Origin: Devosia soli
GTDB lineage: Bacteria; Pseudomonadota; Alphaproteobacteria; Rhizobiales; Devosiaceae
DNA length: 64,000 bases
Assembly: GCF_000970455.1 (NCBI RefSeq)
Contig: NZ_LAJG01000024.1
Coordinates: 62,001 to 126,000 of the forward strand
Reading direction: 5' to 3'
Shown here: positions 1 to 9,315 of the stretch, piece by piece
How the letters are laid out: every line of letters starts with the position of its first letter
Numbering within the stretch: position 1 is the first letter of the stretch
Made by a program: the position numbers and the translations under genes
Notes under the pieces: generated by a model
What the model was told of the DNA's origin: nothing
Seen by the model: only the letters and a program-made list of their open reading frames with translations
Databases searched by the model: none

Positions 1-582
1 GATCTCACCATCGGGCTTGCCGACGGCCACCGCTGGAAGGGCGGCGCCTCGGAAGCCAAGAATGGGGTCACCTGCAACCCCAACATCCCGACCGAGGAAG
101 TGTTCACGACTCCGCATCGCCTTCACGTCGAAGGCACCGTCGCCGCGACCAAACCGCTCTCGCACAACGGCTCGCTTATCGAAAACATCCAGGCGCGCTT
201 TGAGGGCGGCGTTCTCGTTGAGCTCAAGGCGACCAAGGGCCAGGACGTCTTTAACAAGGTGCTCGATACCGACGAGGGCGCTCGCCGCCTTGGCGAAGTA
301 GCCCTCGTGCCGCATTCCTCGCCGATCTCGGCCTCGGGCATTCTCTTTTACAATACGCTCTACGATGAAAACGCCTCGTGCCACATCGCCATGGGCCAGT
401 GCTACGCGGATTGCTTCGAAGGCGGCAAACAGCTCACGCAGGACCAGATCTTTGCTCAGGGCGGCAACAAGAGCCTCATACACATCGACTGGATGATCGG
501 CTCGGACAAGATCGACATCGATGGCGTCCATGCCGATGGCACCGTCGAGCCCGTCATGCGCAAGGGTGAGTGGGCGTTTTAA
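1..582 (+). CDS. M29-family aminopeptidase, C-terminal part (5' truncated by window)
   Basis: The frame is open from base 1, so the N-terminus lies outside the window; 193 codons are visible. The fragment reads GLADGHRWKGG, NIPTEEVFTTPHR, HMAMGQCY-like (HIAMGQCYADCFEGG) and ends LIHIDWMIGSDKIDIDG. These are hallmarks of the cobalt/zinc-dependent M29 aminopeptidases (AmpS, PepS, aminopeptidase T), which remove N-terminal residues from peptides in the cytoplasm. The Glu of PTEEVFTTP and the later His/Asp residues belong to the family's dinuclear metal site. Nothing downstream suggests an operon; a palindromic repeat follows the stop. The family call is firm; substrate preference is unknown. Confidence 0.9.
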   Translation, partial: DLTIGLADGHRWKGGASEAKNGVTCNPNIPTEEVFTTPHRLHVEGTVAATKPLSHNGSLIENIQARFEGGVLVELKATKGQDVFNKVLDTDEGARRLGEVALVPHSSPISASGILFYNTLYDENASCHIAMGQCYADCFEGGKQLTQDQIFAQGGNKSLIHIDWMIGSDKIDIDGVHADGTVEPVMRKGEWAF

Positions 583-603
583 GGACGCCCTGCTCTCCCC
601 GTC

Positions 604-672
604 GTCATTGCCCGGCTTGTCCGGGCAATCCAACTCGCCTCCGCATGGACCACCGGGGCATGTCCGGTGATA
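604..672. repeat. Palindromic intergenic repeat, family A
   Basis: Two hairpins in tandem: GTCATTGCCCGG/CCGGGCAAT around a short TTGT-type loop, then CACCGG...CCGGTG. Related copies sit at 18172-18242, 19738-19811 and, in part, 8149-8175. All are intergenic. They look like Rhizobiales REP/BIME-type palindromes. Confidence 0.8.
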
Positions 673-695
673 ACGGGCACTCAAAGAGCAGTGGC

Positions 696-1241
696 CTAAA
701 ACGACCGCTCGCCTTGCTCAGCCATATAGTCCCGCTCTTCCTCGGTGCTCACCCGCCCCAGCGCGGCGTTGCGGAAGGGGAACCGCCCAAAGCGATCGAT
801 GACCGCCTTGTGGTCAACGGCGAATTTGAGCTGATCCTCGTCGCCCAGCGCCTCGTAAAGCCGCACCGACGCCGATTGGATGGCTGCAGATTCGGCGTGC
901 ATGAAGGGCAGGTAGATGAAGCCGCGCTGCGGCTGCTCGAACCGCATGTCTAGCCCTTGCCCCACCATTTCCTGGGCCAGCACCAGGGCCATCCGGTCCT
1001 GCGCGAAGGCTTCCGGCTTGCCGCGAAACAATTGCCGGGAAAACTGGTCGAGCACGATGATCTCGGCCAGCCGACCCTTCGGCGTCGCCCGCCATTCCCA
1101 CGCTTCGCTCTTTGCGACATGAGCATGGGTTTGGCTGAACGTTTCGGCGATCTCCGCGTCGAATTCCGGCTTGCCCGCAAACCAGTCTTCCGGCCCGTGG
1201 TCTTCAAACCAGAATTTCAGTACGTCCGCTGCGCTGCGCAT
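696..1241 (-). CDS. DUF924 family protein
   Basis: A 181-residue protein that starts ADVLKFWFEDHGPEDWFAG and contains LDQFSRQLFRG, FIYLPFMHAES and a C-terminal DRFGRFPFRNAALGR, the conserved segments of the DUF924 family (TPR-like helical fold). Length matches the family (about 180 residues). The biochemical role is not established. The ATG follows GAGGGG about 4 nt upstream. It is the last gene of the leftward block, 46 nt after the double-VOC gene, so it may be co-transcribed with it. Confidence 0.85.
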   Translation of the reverse strand: MRSAADVLKFWFEDHGPEDWFAGKPEFDAEIAETFSQTHAHVAKSEAWEWRATPKGRLAEIIVLDQFSRQLFRGKPEAFAQDRMALVLAQEMVGQGLDMRFEQPQRGFIYLPFMHAESAAIQSASVRLYEALGDEDQLKFAVDHKAVIDRFGRFPFRNAALGRVSTEEERDYMAEQGERSF

Positions 1242-1287
1242 GGTTTCCCCTCGGTTGAGCCTCGGGGAAAACGCAGCACAGTTCGCT

Positions 1288-2223
1288 TTAGTTTGCCAGC
1301 ACCAAGCGAATGCGATTGCCGAAGGGATCGCGTGTCTCGACGCCTTCGTCGAGACGTTCGACCGGCGCTCCGGCCTGTTCGAGCCGCCCGATCAGGGCAT
1401 CGAAACTGCCGGCGTCCGGCAAGAGAATAGTGAACCAGCGCAGCCCGGCCGATCCAGCCGGCGGGAGCGCCGCATTGGGACCCGACCAGATGTTGAAGGC
1501 AATGGTGTGCGGCATGTAGTCGAGCCCGACATCGCCCATTCCGAAGGAGTTGATCAAGAGGAACCCGGCAAAACCGATGACATCGCGATAAAAATCCATC
1601 GCCATATGAAGGTCGTTGACGTGCACATGGACGTGCCCGATCCGCGTTCCAGCCGGCATGCGGGCCGCCAGCACAGGCGAAGGTCCGAGTTCACCCAGAA
1701 GCCCGTCGAGGTCGATGGGATCGCGCCCGGAATGCGGCTCGCCATCGGCGGTGACGGCATAGGTTTCGCCCTTTTCCGGATCGCCAAGGCTACCGCGCCA
1801 TGGCGTCTCGAAGGTGATCTCGATACCGTTGCCGTCAAAATCCCAAAGGTAGATGGCCTCGCTGACGAGGTGATCAGTCGGGGAAATCCGCACATTTCGC
1901 TGTAGCGCCCGCACGGCCATCTGCGCCAGGTCAGGGCGCGTCGGCACGTGGATGGCAACGTGATAAAGCCCGATGCTGCGCGGCACGGACGGACGGATCG
2001 CGCCGGTTTCGAGGACAATCAGGACCTTGCCGCCGGCGCCGAGCGAAAGCGCATTGCCCCTTTCGGAAATAAGGTCGAGCCCGACCACGTCCTGCCAGAT
2101 GGCCAGCGCCTTGGCGCGGTCGGTGACGGCAATATGGACGGGGCCAAGCGTCGTCGTCAGCGGCAGGATTGGCTTTGATTTGACGAGTGTCTGTTCGGAC
2201 GTGTCGATCATTCCGACCTCCAT
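1288..2223 (-). CDS. Two-domain VOC / extradiol-dioxygenase-like protein
   Basis: 311 residues with two vicinal-oxygen-chelate modules, about residues 20-135 (GPVHIAVTDRAKALAIWQDV, then LYHVAIHVPTR and FDGNGIEITFE) and 160-305 (IGHVHVHVNDLHMAMDFYRD, then DPFGNRIRLVLAN). The His and Glu residues of these segments are the usual metal ligands. The layout resembles CatE-type catechol 2,3-dioxygenase-like proteins of Bacillus and proteobacteria, but substrate and activity cannot be read from sequence. The reading frame is open upstream to 2373, but I chose the ATG at 2223 because AGGAGA lies 8 nt before it; an upstream start would run into the HPr gene. Confidence 0.8.
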   Translation of the reverse strand: MEVGMIDTSEQTLVKSKPILPLTTTLGPVHIAVTDRAKALAIWQDVVGLDLISERGNALSLGAGGKVLIVLETGAIRPSVPRSIGLYHVAIHVPTRPDLAQMAVRALQRNVRISPTDHLVSEAIYLWDFDGNGIEITFETPWRGSLGDPEKGETYAVTADGEPHSGRDPIDLDGLLGELGPSPVLAARMPAGTRIGHVHVHVNDLHMAMDFYRDVIGFAGFLLINSFGMGDVGLDYMPHTIAFNIWSGPNAALPPAGSAGLRWFTILLPDAGSFDALIGRLEQAGAPVERLDEGVETRDPFGNRIRLVLAN

Positions 2224-2323
2224 GAAATTGATCTCCTGGCCATAATCTAGGCCCAGAGGATCAGAACTTCTATGGAAACGGTGGCGAAGGCTTCGTTCAC
2301 CAATCGGCACTAATGCAAGCGGC

Positions 2324-2617
2324 TCAGACGCCTTCGTTATCCTCGTCGAACCCATTGTTGACGAGCTCGACAATGGCCTCGAGCGCTTCTCGCGCCTGCT
2401 TGCCCGTGGCTTGAACCAGGATGGTCGATCCCGGCCCGGCGCCCAGCATCATCAGGCCCATGATGGAATTGCCGGCGACCGATTGGCCGTCCTTGATGAC
2501 CTGAAGATTGGCGTCGAAACACTCGGCCGTGCGCACGAAACGCGCCGAAGCTCGCGCATGCAGTCCCTTGCGATTGACGATGGTCAATTGCTGGGCAACG
2601 GCGCGATCACCGTCCAT
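2324..2617 (-). CDS. ptsH: HPr-family phosphocarrier protein (nitrogen-type PTS)
   Basis: 97 residues with NRKGLHARASARFV; His20 is the phospho-accepting histidine. The segment SVAGNSIMGLMMLGA matches the regulatory-serine region that HprK phosphorylates. HPr relays phosphate from EI to EIIA proteins. The ATG overlaps the EIIA stop by one base (TGATG), so the two are translationally coupled. In alphaproteobacteria this HPr works with EI-Ntr and EIIA proteins as a regulatory relay rather than for sugar uptake; no EI or sugar permease lies in the window, which fits that role. Confidence 0.93.
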   Translation of the reverse strand: MDGDRAVAQQLTIVNRKGLHARASARFVRTAECFDANLQVIKDGQSVAGNSIMGLMMLGAGPGSTILVQATGKQAREALEAIVELVNNGFDEDNEGV

Positions 2618-3021
2618 CAGGAGGCTCCCCCGAGGATGGAATTGGCGACGGTGATATATTTCCGCCCGGCTTCCTGCGCCAGGTTCACCGCTGCTTCGAG
2701 CGTCATGTCGGCGCGCACGCGCCCGAGCTTGACCAGCATGGGCAGGTTGACGCCGGCAATCACCTCGACCTGCCGGTTCTGCATCACCGAGATGGCGAGG
2801 TTCGACGGCGTTCCGCCGAACATGTCGGTCAGGATGATGACCCCATCGCCGGTGTCAGCGCGGTCGATGGCAGCCAGGATGTCCTCGCGCCGCGTTTCGG
2901 CATTGTCTTCCGGACCAATAGCGATGGTCTCGCACTGTTCCTGGGGCCCGACAACATGCTCCAGCGCCAGCTTGAACTCATCAGCCAGCGCGCCATGCGT
3001 CACCAGAACCAAACCGATCAT
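2617..3021 (-). CDS. manX: PTS EIIA component, mannose family
   Basis: 134 residues, the size of a free-standing EIIA-Man domain. It starts MIGLVLVTHGALADEF, with His9 as the phosphorylation site, and has the family segment ILTDMFGGTPSN near residue 63-74. There is no attached IIB domain and no IIC/IID permease nearby, so it is probably a regulatory EIIA. It sits between hprK (147-nt gap) and HPr (1-nt overlap). GGGGAG precedes the ATG by about 6 nt. Confidence 0.92.
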   Translation of the reverse strand: MIGLVLVTHGALADEFKLALEHVVGPQEQCETIAIGPEDNAETRREDILAAIDRADTGDGVIILTDMFGGTPSNLAISVMQNRQVEVIAGVNLPMLVKLGRVRADMTLEAAVNLAQEAGRKYITVANSILGGAS

Positions 3022-3168
3022 GCATTCTCCCCAGACGTTGGATGCGTCATTCCCAGGACGCGGCCACCGTCACCGTCAGATAAGCCCCCTGCCCGCGCCT
3101 TCGGTTCTGCGCAAGCGGCGCACAGTCTTGTCCTGAGCACTTCTTGTTGCAAGCGATAAATTGTCACC

Positions 3169-3630
3169 TTACCGATCGATCGTGGTTGCGCGCAGCGCTT
3201 CTTCGATCAGCAGACGCTGGTGTTCCGGGCCAATCACGCCAACCGCGGGCACTGGACAACGGGCGACGATTTGTCCCAGCATCTCCACCCTGAAATCGTG
3301 CTTCTCGGGCATGCGTTCAAGGGCGTGCACCAGATCGACCACAAGGTCGAGCCGCACATTGTCGCGATAGGGTTTGGAAACGATGCCGCGTCCGCGCAGC
3401 TCGATAAGGCCGGCGATGGTCGCAGGGGCTGACATCAGAATGCCGGTATCGGCTACGGCAAGATCGACGCGATCATCGGAAACGAGCGCAGCGTCGCGCC
3501 CGCGCGCCGTGAACTGATCGAGAAGAACCAGCGCCAGCAGGGACTTGCCGCTCCCGGAAGGGCCTCGAATGAGAACGCCTTTGCCATCGAGGGACAGGGC
3601 CGTGGCGTGGACGTTTTCCCGATTGGTCAC
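3169..3630 (-). CDS. hprK: HPr kinase/phosphorylase, short alphaproteobacterial form
   Basis: 153 residues, corresponding only to the C-terminal catalytic domain of the 310-residue Firmicutes enzyme. The P-loop GPSGSGKS is at residues 23-30 and ELRGRGIVSKPY is the family's signature. NVHATAL at the start is typical of Rhizobiales HprK. It phosphorylates or dephosphorylates the HPr serine. The start is GTG; its Shine-Dalgarno-like GAGGGGGTG lies inside the end of a palindromic repeat (3638-3744). Confidence 0.92.
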   Translation of the reverse strand: MTNRENVHATALSLDGKGVLIRGPSGSGKSLLALVLLDQFTARGRDAALVSDDRVDLAVADTGILMSAPATIAGLIELRGRGIVSKPYRDNVRLDLVVDLVHALERMPEKHDFRVEMLGQIVARCPVPAVGVIGPEHQRLLIEEALRATTIDR

Positions 3631-3637
3631 CGCGAAA

Positions 3638-3744
3638 TCACCCCCTCATCAAGAGGGAAATAGAGCATCGAGCATGTCGCATGATGCTTCCTCGACCGCA
3701 GAACCGCACTTCCCCCCTCAATGGGGGAGGCTGGAGGGGGGTGA
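3638..3744. repeat. Long imperfect palindromic repeat, family C (degenerate copy)
   Basis: Begins TCACCCCC and ends GGGGGTGA, with inner segments such as CCCCTCAATGGGGGAGG. It shares these features with 30282-30403 and 50521-50640 but has a different middle. It separates chvG from hprK. Confidence 0.65.
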
Positions 3745-3766
3745 CAGTGAGCCACGATAGCCAAAT

Positions 3767-5554
3767 CTACCGTCGCGCCCTGGGCAGCGTCACGGTGAAC
3801 ACGGCGCCAGAGCGATCCGTCCGGTTCTGCGCTTTGATCGTGCCCTTATGCGCATCGACGATCTGCTTGGAGATCGACAGCCCCAGCCCCGAGTGATTCC
3901 CGAAACTCTCGGTTTCGGGGCGGTCGGTGTAGAAACGCTGGAAGATGCGGCTGACATCGCCGGTAATGCCCGGCCCCTCGTCCACGACGCTGACGAGAAT
4001 CTGGTGATCGTTTTCAGTCGAGACGGTCACCGTCACCTTCCCTCCTTCCGGCGAAAAGGAGACGGCATTGTCGATCAGGTTGGCAAAGACCTGGGCGAGC
4101 CGGCTTTCATGGCCACTCATGGTGGTCGAGCCGCGCCCAAGACGCTTGCCCATCACCACGTCGACGCTGCGATTGGCCGCCACGTCCTTCTGAATCCCGA
4201 CCATGGCTTCGGCGAGCTTTTCCACATCGACCAGCTCCGCGCTTTCGCGCGCCAGTTCGGCATCGAGGCGGCTGGCGCTCGAAATGTCGGTGATCAGCCG
4301 ATCAAGGCGTTTGACGTCATGCTGGATGATTTCATTAAGCCGCGCCCGGTCTTCCGGCTTCTTGGCAAGCGGCAGCGTCTCGACGGCCGAGCGCAATGAA
4401 GTCAGCGGGTTTTTAAGTTCATGCGCCACGTCGGCGGCAAAGCGTTCGATGGCTTCGATGCGATTATAGAGCGCGTCGGTCATGCGCCGCAGCGCGCCGG
4501 AAAGGTGGCCGATCTCGTCCGGGCGGTCGGTCAGGTCCGGAATTTCGGCGCGCGCATTGCCGGCCGTCTGCACGCGCTCGGCTGCCTCCGAGAGGCGCCG
4601 CATCGGTCCCGCAATGGTGCCAGCGAGAAGCAGCGACAGCGCGATCTGCACGGCCGCTGCAATCAGGGCAATGCGCAGGATGCTCCAGCGCTCCTGTGAC
4701 ACGACCGAATCGATATCGCCCGGCGCGGTGGAAAGCAGGATCACACCGACAATGGCGCGCATTCTCTGCACGGGGACCGCAACCGACACGACCAGCTGAT
4801 TGTGCTCATCTACGCGCACGAAATCAGCCGGAGCGCCCTGGAGCGCCGAGGCGACTTCGGGATAGCGGGTGCCTTCGTCGGCGCCATAGTCCTGATATTT
4901 CGGATAATTGTCGCCCGGGGCCCAGGCAATCATCGCGTTCCACCAGTCGAGAAGGAAGAAATGCTGCGTCTTCGAGGTGTCGATCTGCTGCCGGATGACC
5001 TCTCCGCGCGCATAGATGTTCTCGCTGTCGAGGATGAGGAGACCCTGCTGGTCGTAGATGCGCGCCCGGGTTCGCGTCGGGGTGATCAGGTTGCGCAGCA
5101 GCGGCGCCACCCGTTCCGGGCTGATCGGAAATTCGAGCGAGGGATCGAAATAGGACAGGGGGGACACGTTACCCGCCTGCAATTCGACCAGCCGGTCGGG
5201 ATTGACCGAAATGACGTCGCTGTCGACGGTCGCCGAGGCGGCAATGGCGGCGGCGATGATTTCGCCCTGCACGCGCAGGGATTGCACACGCGCGTCAATA
5301 AGCCCCGCGCGCCATTGATTGAGATAGAGAATGCCCACCACCAGCACCAGAAGGCCGGCAAGGTTGAGGACAATGATGCGCCGCGTCAGGTTCGAAAAGA
5401 TGGTGAAGTCGACGAAGCGACGGAGCCCGACGATCACCTTGCCGAGCGGCATGAGCGCAAGGCGCAGCCCACGCCGGCCGCGCTTGTCGTCATGCCGAGA
5501 CGCGCCTTTGCCCTTGGGCAGGTCGCCTTCCAGCTCGGGATCGATGGTGGCCAC
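3767..5554 (-). CDS. chvG: Sensor histidine kinase ChvG/ExoS type
   Basis: 595 residues: a basic cytoplasmic N-terminus, TM1 about 57-79, a periplasmic sensing domain about 80-290 (Stimulus_sens_1 type), TM2 about 293-315, a HAMP linker 316-365, then the kinase core. The phospho-accepting His is at 378 in AADVAHELKNPLTSLRS; the N box is NLIDNAVSFS (492-501), G1 DEGPGI (525-530), G2 SGLGLS (555-560). ChvG senses acid or envelope stress in rhizobia, Agrobacterium and Brucella. It begins with GTG 8 nt after chvI, with AAGGAG at the chvI 3' end as ribosome site, so the pair is co-translated. Confidence 0.93.
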   Translation of the reverse strand: MATIDPELEGDLPKGKGASRHDDKRGRRGLRLALMPLGKVIVGLRRFVDFTIFSNLTRRIIVLNLAGLLVLVVGILYLNQWRAGLIDARVQSLRVQGEIIAAAIAASATVDSDVISVNPDRLVELQAGNVSPLSYFDPSLEFPISPERVAPLLRNLITPTRTRARIYDQQGLLILDSENIYARGEVIRQQIDTSKTQHFFLLDWWNAMIAWAPGDNYPKYQDYGADEGTRYPEVASALQGAPADFVRVDEHNQLVVSVAVPVQRMRAIVGVILLSTAPGDIDSVVSQERWSILRIALIAAAVQIALSLLLAGTIAGPMRRLSEAAERVQTAGNARAEIPDLTDRPDEIGHLSGALRRMTDALYNRIEAIERFAADVAHELKNPLTSLRSAVETLPLAKKPEDRARLNEIIQHDVKRLDRLITDISSASRLDAELARESAELVDVEKLAEAMVGIQKDVAANRSVDVVMGKRLGRGSTTMSGHESRLAQVFANLIDNAVSFSPEGGKVTVTVSTENDHQILVSVVDEGPGITGDVSRIFQRFYTDRPETESFGNHSGLGLSISKQIVDAHKGTIKAQNRTDRSGAVFTVTLPRARR

Positions 5555-5562
5555 GTGGGGTC

Positions 5563-6279
5563 TTATTGCTCCTTGAAGCGATAGCCGACGCCGTAGAGCG
5601 TCTCGATCATCTCGAAATCGTCGTCCGTCGCCTTGAATTTCTTGCGCAGCCGCTTGATGTGGCTGTCGATGGTGCGATCGTCGACATAGACCTGATCGTC
5701 ATAGGCGGCATCCATCAGCGCATTGCGCGATTTGACGACGCCGGGACGCAAGGCCAGCGCCTGGAGGATCAGGAATTCGGTGACCGTCAGCGTCACGCGC
5801 TGGCCTTTCCAGGTACACGTGTGGCGCTCTTCGTCCATCACCAGCGAACCGCGCTCGATCAGCGCCTTGCCGGGCGCCGGTTCACCGGCGGGGCCGGTCG
5901 CGCCGGAGGGATCGCGCGGCGCCGAGCGGCGCAGGATGGCCTTGACGCGCTCGACCAAGAGCCGCTGGCTAAAAGGCTTGGTGATGAAATCGTCGGCGCC
6001 CATCTTGAGCCCGAAGAGCTCGTCGATCTCTTCATCCTTGGATGTGAGGAAGATCACCGGCACATCAGATTTCTGGCGCAGGCGGCGGAGCAGTTCCATC
6101 CCGTCCATGCGCGGCATCTTGATATCGAGAATGGCAAGGTCGGGGCGATCGTTGGTCAGCCCGTCGAGGCCCGAGGCGCCGTCGGTATAGGTAGCTACCT
6201 GATATCCCTCCGCCTCCAGGGTGAGGGAAACAGAGGTGAGAATGTTCCGGTCGTCGTCCACAAGGGCGATCTTGGGCAT
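5563..6279 (-). CDS. chvI: Response regulator ChvI (OmpR family)
   Basis: 238 residues from the ATG of [12 protein letters not shown]; this start has AAAGG 8 nt upstream, so the longer open frame to 6351 is not used. The receiver has DDD at 8-10 and the phosphorylated Asp in [14 protein letters not shown] linker of about 25 residues follows, then a winged-helix DNA-binding domain ending [15 protein letters not shown]. It is the partner of ChvG and controls envelope, exopolysaccharide and pckA-linked metabolic genes in relatives. It diverges from pckA with a 238-nt shared control region. Confidence 0.95.
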   Translation of the reverse strand: MPKIALVDDDRNILTSVSLTLEAEGYQVATYTDGASGLDGLTNDRPDLAILDIKMPRMDGMELLRRLRQKSDVPVIFLTSKDEEIDELFGLKMGADDFITKPFSQRLLVERVKAILRRSAPRDPSGATGPAGEPAPGKALIERGSLVMDEERHTCTWKGQRVTLTVTEFLILQALALRPGVVKSRNALMDAAYDDQVYVDDRTIDSHIKRLRKKFKATDDDFEMIETLYGVGYRFKEQ

Positions 6280-6517
6280 GTGCTGCCTTTCTCTTTGCGA
6301 CGCTTGCATGTCCTGGGCCTTGCGACCCGTTGGCGACGTTGCAGGCGACAATTACGCGTTAAATAAGGCGTGGCCAAGCCAGATACCACCCCAACGCGCT
6401 CCTCCGGCGAACTTCGACTTCCGTCTTACGACCCATTTCCGGATGGTTGGGCGGGGACCGGCTCGCCTATTTTTCTTCGCATACGCTGCCTGTTGCGGCG
6501 CCTGACGGAGACGAAAT

Positions 6518-8110
6518 ATGACGCTCGATGACCATAGCACCCTGCGCCGCACGCTCGCCGAGGCTGCAGCATCTCTCAGCGAAAACGCCATTGCCCCGCA
6601 ACTGGTTGCTGCCGCTATCAAGGCCGGCGGCGCGCAATTGACGGCCCATGGCGCTCTCTCGGTCGAGACCGGCGCCTTTACCGGCCGCTCGCCGAAGGAC
6701 AAGTTCATCGTACGCGACGGACTGACCGCGGAAAAAGTCTGGTGGGACAATTCGGGCGCCATGACGCCGGCAGCGTTCGATCTTCTCCTTGCCGATATCA
6801 CCGCCCATCTTTCCGGCCAGAATCTTTTCCGCCAGGACCTCATCGCCGGTGCCGATCCGCGCCACCAATACGATGTAACGGTTTTAACCCCAAGCGCCTG
6901 GCACGCCCTCTTCATCCGCAATCTGCTGATCCGGCCCGACGAAGGCATCGTCAAGTCCGAAGCCGCGACGCCGGTCACCATCATCCACGCGCCGCTGTTC
7001 CTTGCGGACCCTGCGCGCCATGGCACGCGGACCGAAACCGTGATTGCCCTCGATATGAGCCGCAATCTCGTCCTTATCGCCGGCACGCATTATGCCGGGG
7101 AAATCAAGAAAAGCGTTTTCTCGCTTTTCAACTTCCACGCCCCGCGCCAGGGCGTACTGCCGATGCACTGCTCGGCCAATCTCGGGCCGCAAGGCGAAGC
7201 GGCGCTGTTCTTCGGTCTTTCTGGTACAGGCAAGACGACCCTCTCCAACGACCCCGATCGTCCGCTGATTGGAGACGACGAGCACGGCTGGGGCGACCAA
7301 GGCGTCTTCAACCTCGAAGGCGGATGCTATGCCAAGACGGTCAAGCTCAGCGCCGAAGCCGAGCCCGAAATTTTCGCCGCCACCCGCACTTTTGGCACCG
7401 TTCTCGAGAATGTCGTTCTCAACGATAACGGAATGCCAGCGTTTGATGACGTTTCGCGCACCGAAAACACCCGTGCGGCTTACCCGATCCATGTCCTGCC
7501 ATCGGTTGCCAAGGGCAGCACCGGCGGCACGCCTAAGACCGTCGTCTTCCTCACGGCCGATGCCTTTGGCGTGCTGCCCCCGCTCGCCAAGCTGACGCCG
7601 GAGCAGGCCGTCTACCACTTCCTGTCGGGCTATACCGCCAAGGTCGCCGGCACCGAACGCGGCGTGACCGAGCCGCAGGCGACGTTCTCGGCCTGTTTTG
7701 GCGCGCCATTTATGCCATTACATCCAACGGTTTACGGAGACCTCCTGGCCGAGCGGCTGCGCATGAGCGGGGCCCAGGCCTGGCTTCTCAACACCGGCTG
7801 GATCGGCGGCGGCTATGGCGCAGGCAAGCGCATCGACATCGCCTCGACCCGCCGGCTTCTCACCGCTGCGCTCAATGGCGAACTCGATGACGCCTCGACC
7901 CGATTCGACCCGCTCTTTGGCTTTGCCGTGCCCCTCGCCGTCAACGGCGTCGATTCCCGCCTCCTCGACCCGCGCCAATGCTGGGCCGACACCGACGCCT
8001 ACGACGTCCAGGCGCTCAAGCTCGTCGAGCTTTTCCGCAACAATTTCAAGAAGTTCGGCCGCCAGGCGGACGCGGATGCAGGCCCGCGCCTGGCGGAGGC
8101 GGCTGAGTAA
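6518..8110 (+). CDS. pckA: Phosphoenolpyruvate carboxykinase (ATP)
   Basis: 530 residues, the normal length. It catalyses oxaloacetate + ATP to PEP + CO2 + ADP, the entry to gluconeogenesis. Visible motifs: [11 protein letters not shown] near the N-terminus, the kinase loop [11 protein letters not shown] (about 232-242), DDEHGWG, and [20 protein letters not shown] lies 9 nt before the ATG. It diverges from chvI; in Rhizobiales pckA next to chvGI is a conserved arrangement and pckA is a reported ChvI-related target. A rho-independent terminator follows at 8207. Confidence 0.97.
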   Translation: MTLDDHSTLRRTLAEAAASLSENAIAPQLVAAAIKAGGAQLTAHGALSVETGAFTGRSPKDKFIVRDGLTAEKVWWDNSGAMTPAAFDLLLADITAHLSGQNLFRQDLIAGADPRHQYDVTVLTPSAWHALFIRNLLIRPDEGIVKSEAATPVTIIHAPLFLADPARHGTRTETVIALDMSRNLVLIAGTHYAGEIKKSVFSLFNFHAPRQGVLPMHCSANLGPQGEAALFFGLSGTGKTTLSNDPDRPLIGDDEHGWGDQGVFNLEGGCYAKTVKLSAEAEPEIFAATRTFGTVLENVVLNDNGMPAFDDVSRTENTRAAYPIHVLPSVAKGSTGGTPKTVVFLTADAFGVLPPLAKLTPEQAVYHFLSGYTAKVAGTERGVTEPQATFSACFGAPFMPLHPTVYGDLLAERLRMSGAQAWLLNTGWIGGGYGAGKRIDIASTRRLLTAALNGELDDASTRFDPLFGFAVPLAVNGVDSRLLDPRQCWADTDAYDVQALKLVELFRNNFKKFGRQADADAGPRLAEAAE

Positions 8111-8148
8111 ACGGGCGGCACTGGCGTCCTGCCCGCTTCCCTTCCTGC

Positions 8149-8175
8149 GTCACCACCGCTCGTCCCGGTGATGAC
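8149..8175. repeat. Partial palindromic repeat, family A
   Basis: GTCACCACCG...CGGTGATGAC half-element downstream of pckA, related to the family at 604, 18172 and 19738. Confidence 0.55.
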
Positions 8176-8206
8176 GGATGCTTAGGGATATGATCCACAA
8201 CAAAAC

Positions 8207-8234
8207 AAAAAGTCCCGCTTCCGCGGGACTTTTT
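8207..8234. terminator. Bidirectional rho-independent terminator
   Basis: AAAAAGTCCCGC, loop TTCC, then GCGGGACTTTTT: a 12-bp perfect stem with A/T tracts on both sides. It can end pckA (+) and the wall-hydrolase gene (-), whose stop is 23 nt away. Confidence 0.93.
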
Positions 8235-8256
8235 CAACTTATCAAAACCCAGAACC

Positions 8257-9162
8257 TCAGTTCGGCGCGTAGAAGATATGCGAGCCGACCTCAGCAACGC
8301 GGCTATAGGTATAGGCCCAGGACGGGCGCACATTGGTGGTGTGGTAAAAGAGGGCATTGTCCGGAACGGCGCCGATTTCTTCGCCCGTGGCGTATTCGGC
8401 ATAGACATCCTTGGCCAGCGCCATGGACCGCGCCCAGGCCTGACGCTCGCCCGGCGCGTCATCGCGGCCATCGCAGGCAAAGGTGAACTGGCAGCGATAG
8501 CGGCCGTTCTTGGCGCCCTGATAGATTACGCCGCAGAGTGAAGACGGATACTTGCTCGAGCGGGCGCGGTTGACGATGACATTGGCCACCGCGAGCTGAC
8601 CGGCGGCGCTTTCGCCACGAGCTTCGTGATAGATCGCCTGAGCAAGACAATCGCGCTCGGCATTGGCAACTTCGGCGCGCTTGGCCGTCGGCTGATAGCC
8701 GCTCGCGACATAGGCGGCGAGAAGGTCGGGCGTCACGGTCGGCTGCTGAATGGGCCCTGCCGGCTTCATGAAGCTGTCGATGGCGGAAAGGGCGGTATTG
8801 CCGCCGCCGAGCGAACCGCGGGCAATATAGCCCATCAGCATTTCGGTCGAAAGCGGCGGCTGCGGGCCGGCTTCGGTCACATCGACCGCGCGAAGTTCCT
8901 GCTGCCGCTTCACATAATTGGCAAGGAGCGCTTCGGAAAGCTTCTGCTGGCCTGGCGCCAGCGGCACGCTCGTCGCGCCAAAAGCAGGCCGGCTGCGGGC
9001 GATGGCGATATCGGCGGGAATGTCGAGCGGGAGGACGATGTTGGTTTCGTTGGCACGAACCACGAGGGGTGCGACGATGACGCTTGCGATCAGTGCAACT
9101 GTGCCCAGCACAGCCACTTTGGATGCGGCGCGCGCAATCCTATGCCCCCAGCGTGCAGTCAA
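8257..9162 (-). CDS. SleB-like cell wall hydrolase (Hydrolase_2)
   Basis: About 301 residues: an N-terminal membrane anchor or signal (about 14-37, AVLGTVALIASVIVAPLVV), a low-complexity middle, and a C-terminal hydrolase domain from about 165. The domain has CLAQAIYHEARGES, with the catalytic-type Glu, then VANVIVNRARSSKYP, CGVIYQG and CQFTFACDG. This family (PF07486) includes the spore cortex lytic SleB; in alphaproteobacteria it is a periplasmic peptidoglycan hydrolase of uncertain role. The start appears to be TTG with AAGGA 9 nt upstream; no ATG precedes the membrane segment. A CtrA-like box lies about 155 nt upstream. Confidence 0.85.
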   Translation of the reverse strand: MTARWGHRIARAASKVAVLGTVALIASVIVAPLVVRANETNIVLPLDIPADIAIARSRPAFGATSVPLAPGQQKLSEALLANYVKRQQELRAVDVTEAGPQPPLSTEMLMGYIARGSLGGGNTALSAIDSFMKPAGPIQQPTVTPDLLAAYVASGYQPTAKRAEVANAERDCLAQAIYHEARGESAAGQLAVANVIVNRARSSKYPSSLCGVIYQGAKNGRYRCQFTFACDGRDDAPGERQAWARSMALAKDVYAEYATGEEIGAVPDNALFYHTTNVRPSWAYTYSRVAEVGSHIFYAPN

Positions 9163-9315
9163 TGCCCCGTCCTTGCCCCTGAGCCCATCCGTTACCTCCG
9201 GCGGGCCTTCTGGTTGGATCGCTTACGCGGTCCGTCTTTGTGGGGGCACACTAGCCAAGCCCGCAAAGAGATGGAAGCCAAAATTTACGGCTGATTAACC
9301 ATAGTCCTTAGCTTC

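Noticed and set aside
2224-2373. Longer N-terminus for the double-VOC protein
   Set aside because: It would overlap the HPr gene and lacks a ribosome site; the ATG at 2223 has AGGAGA.
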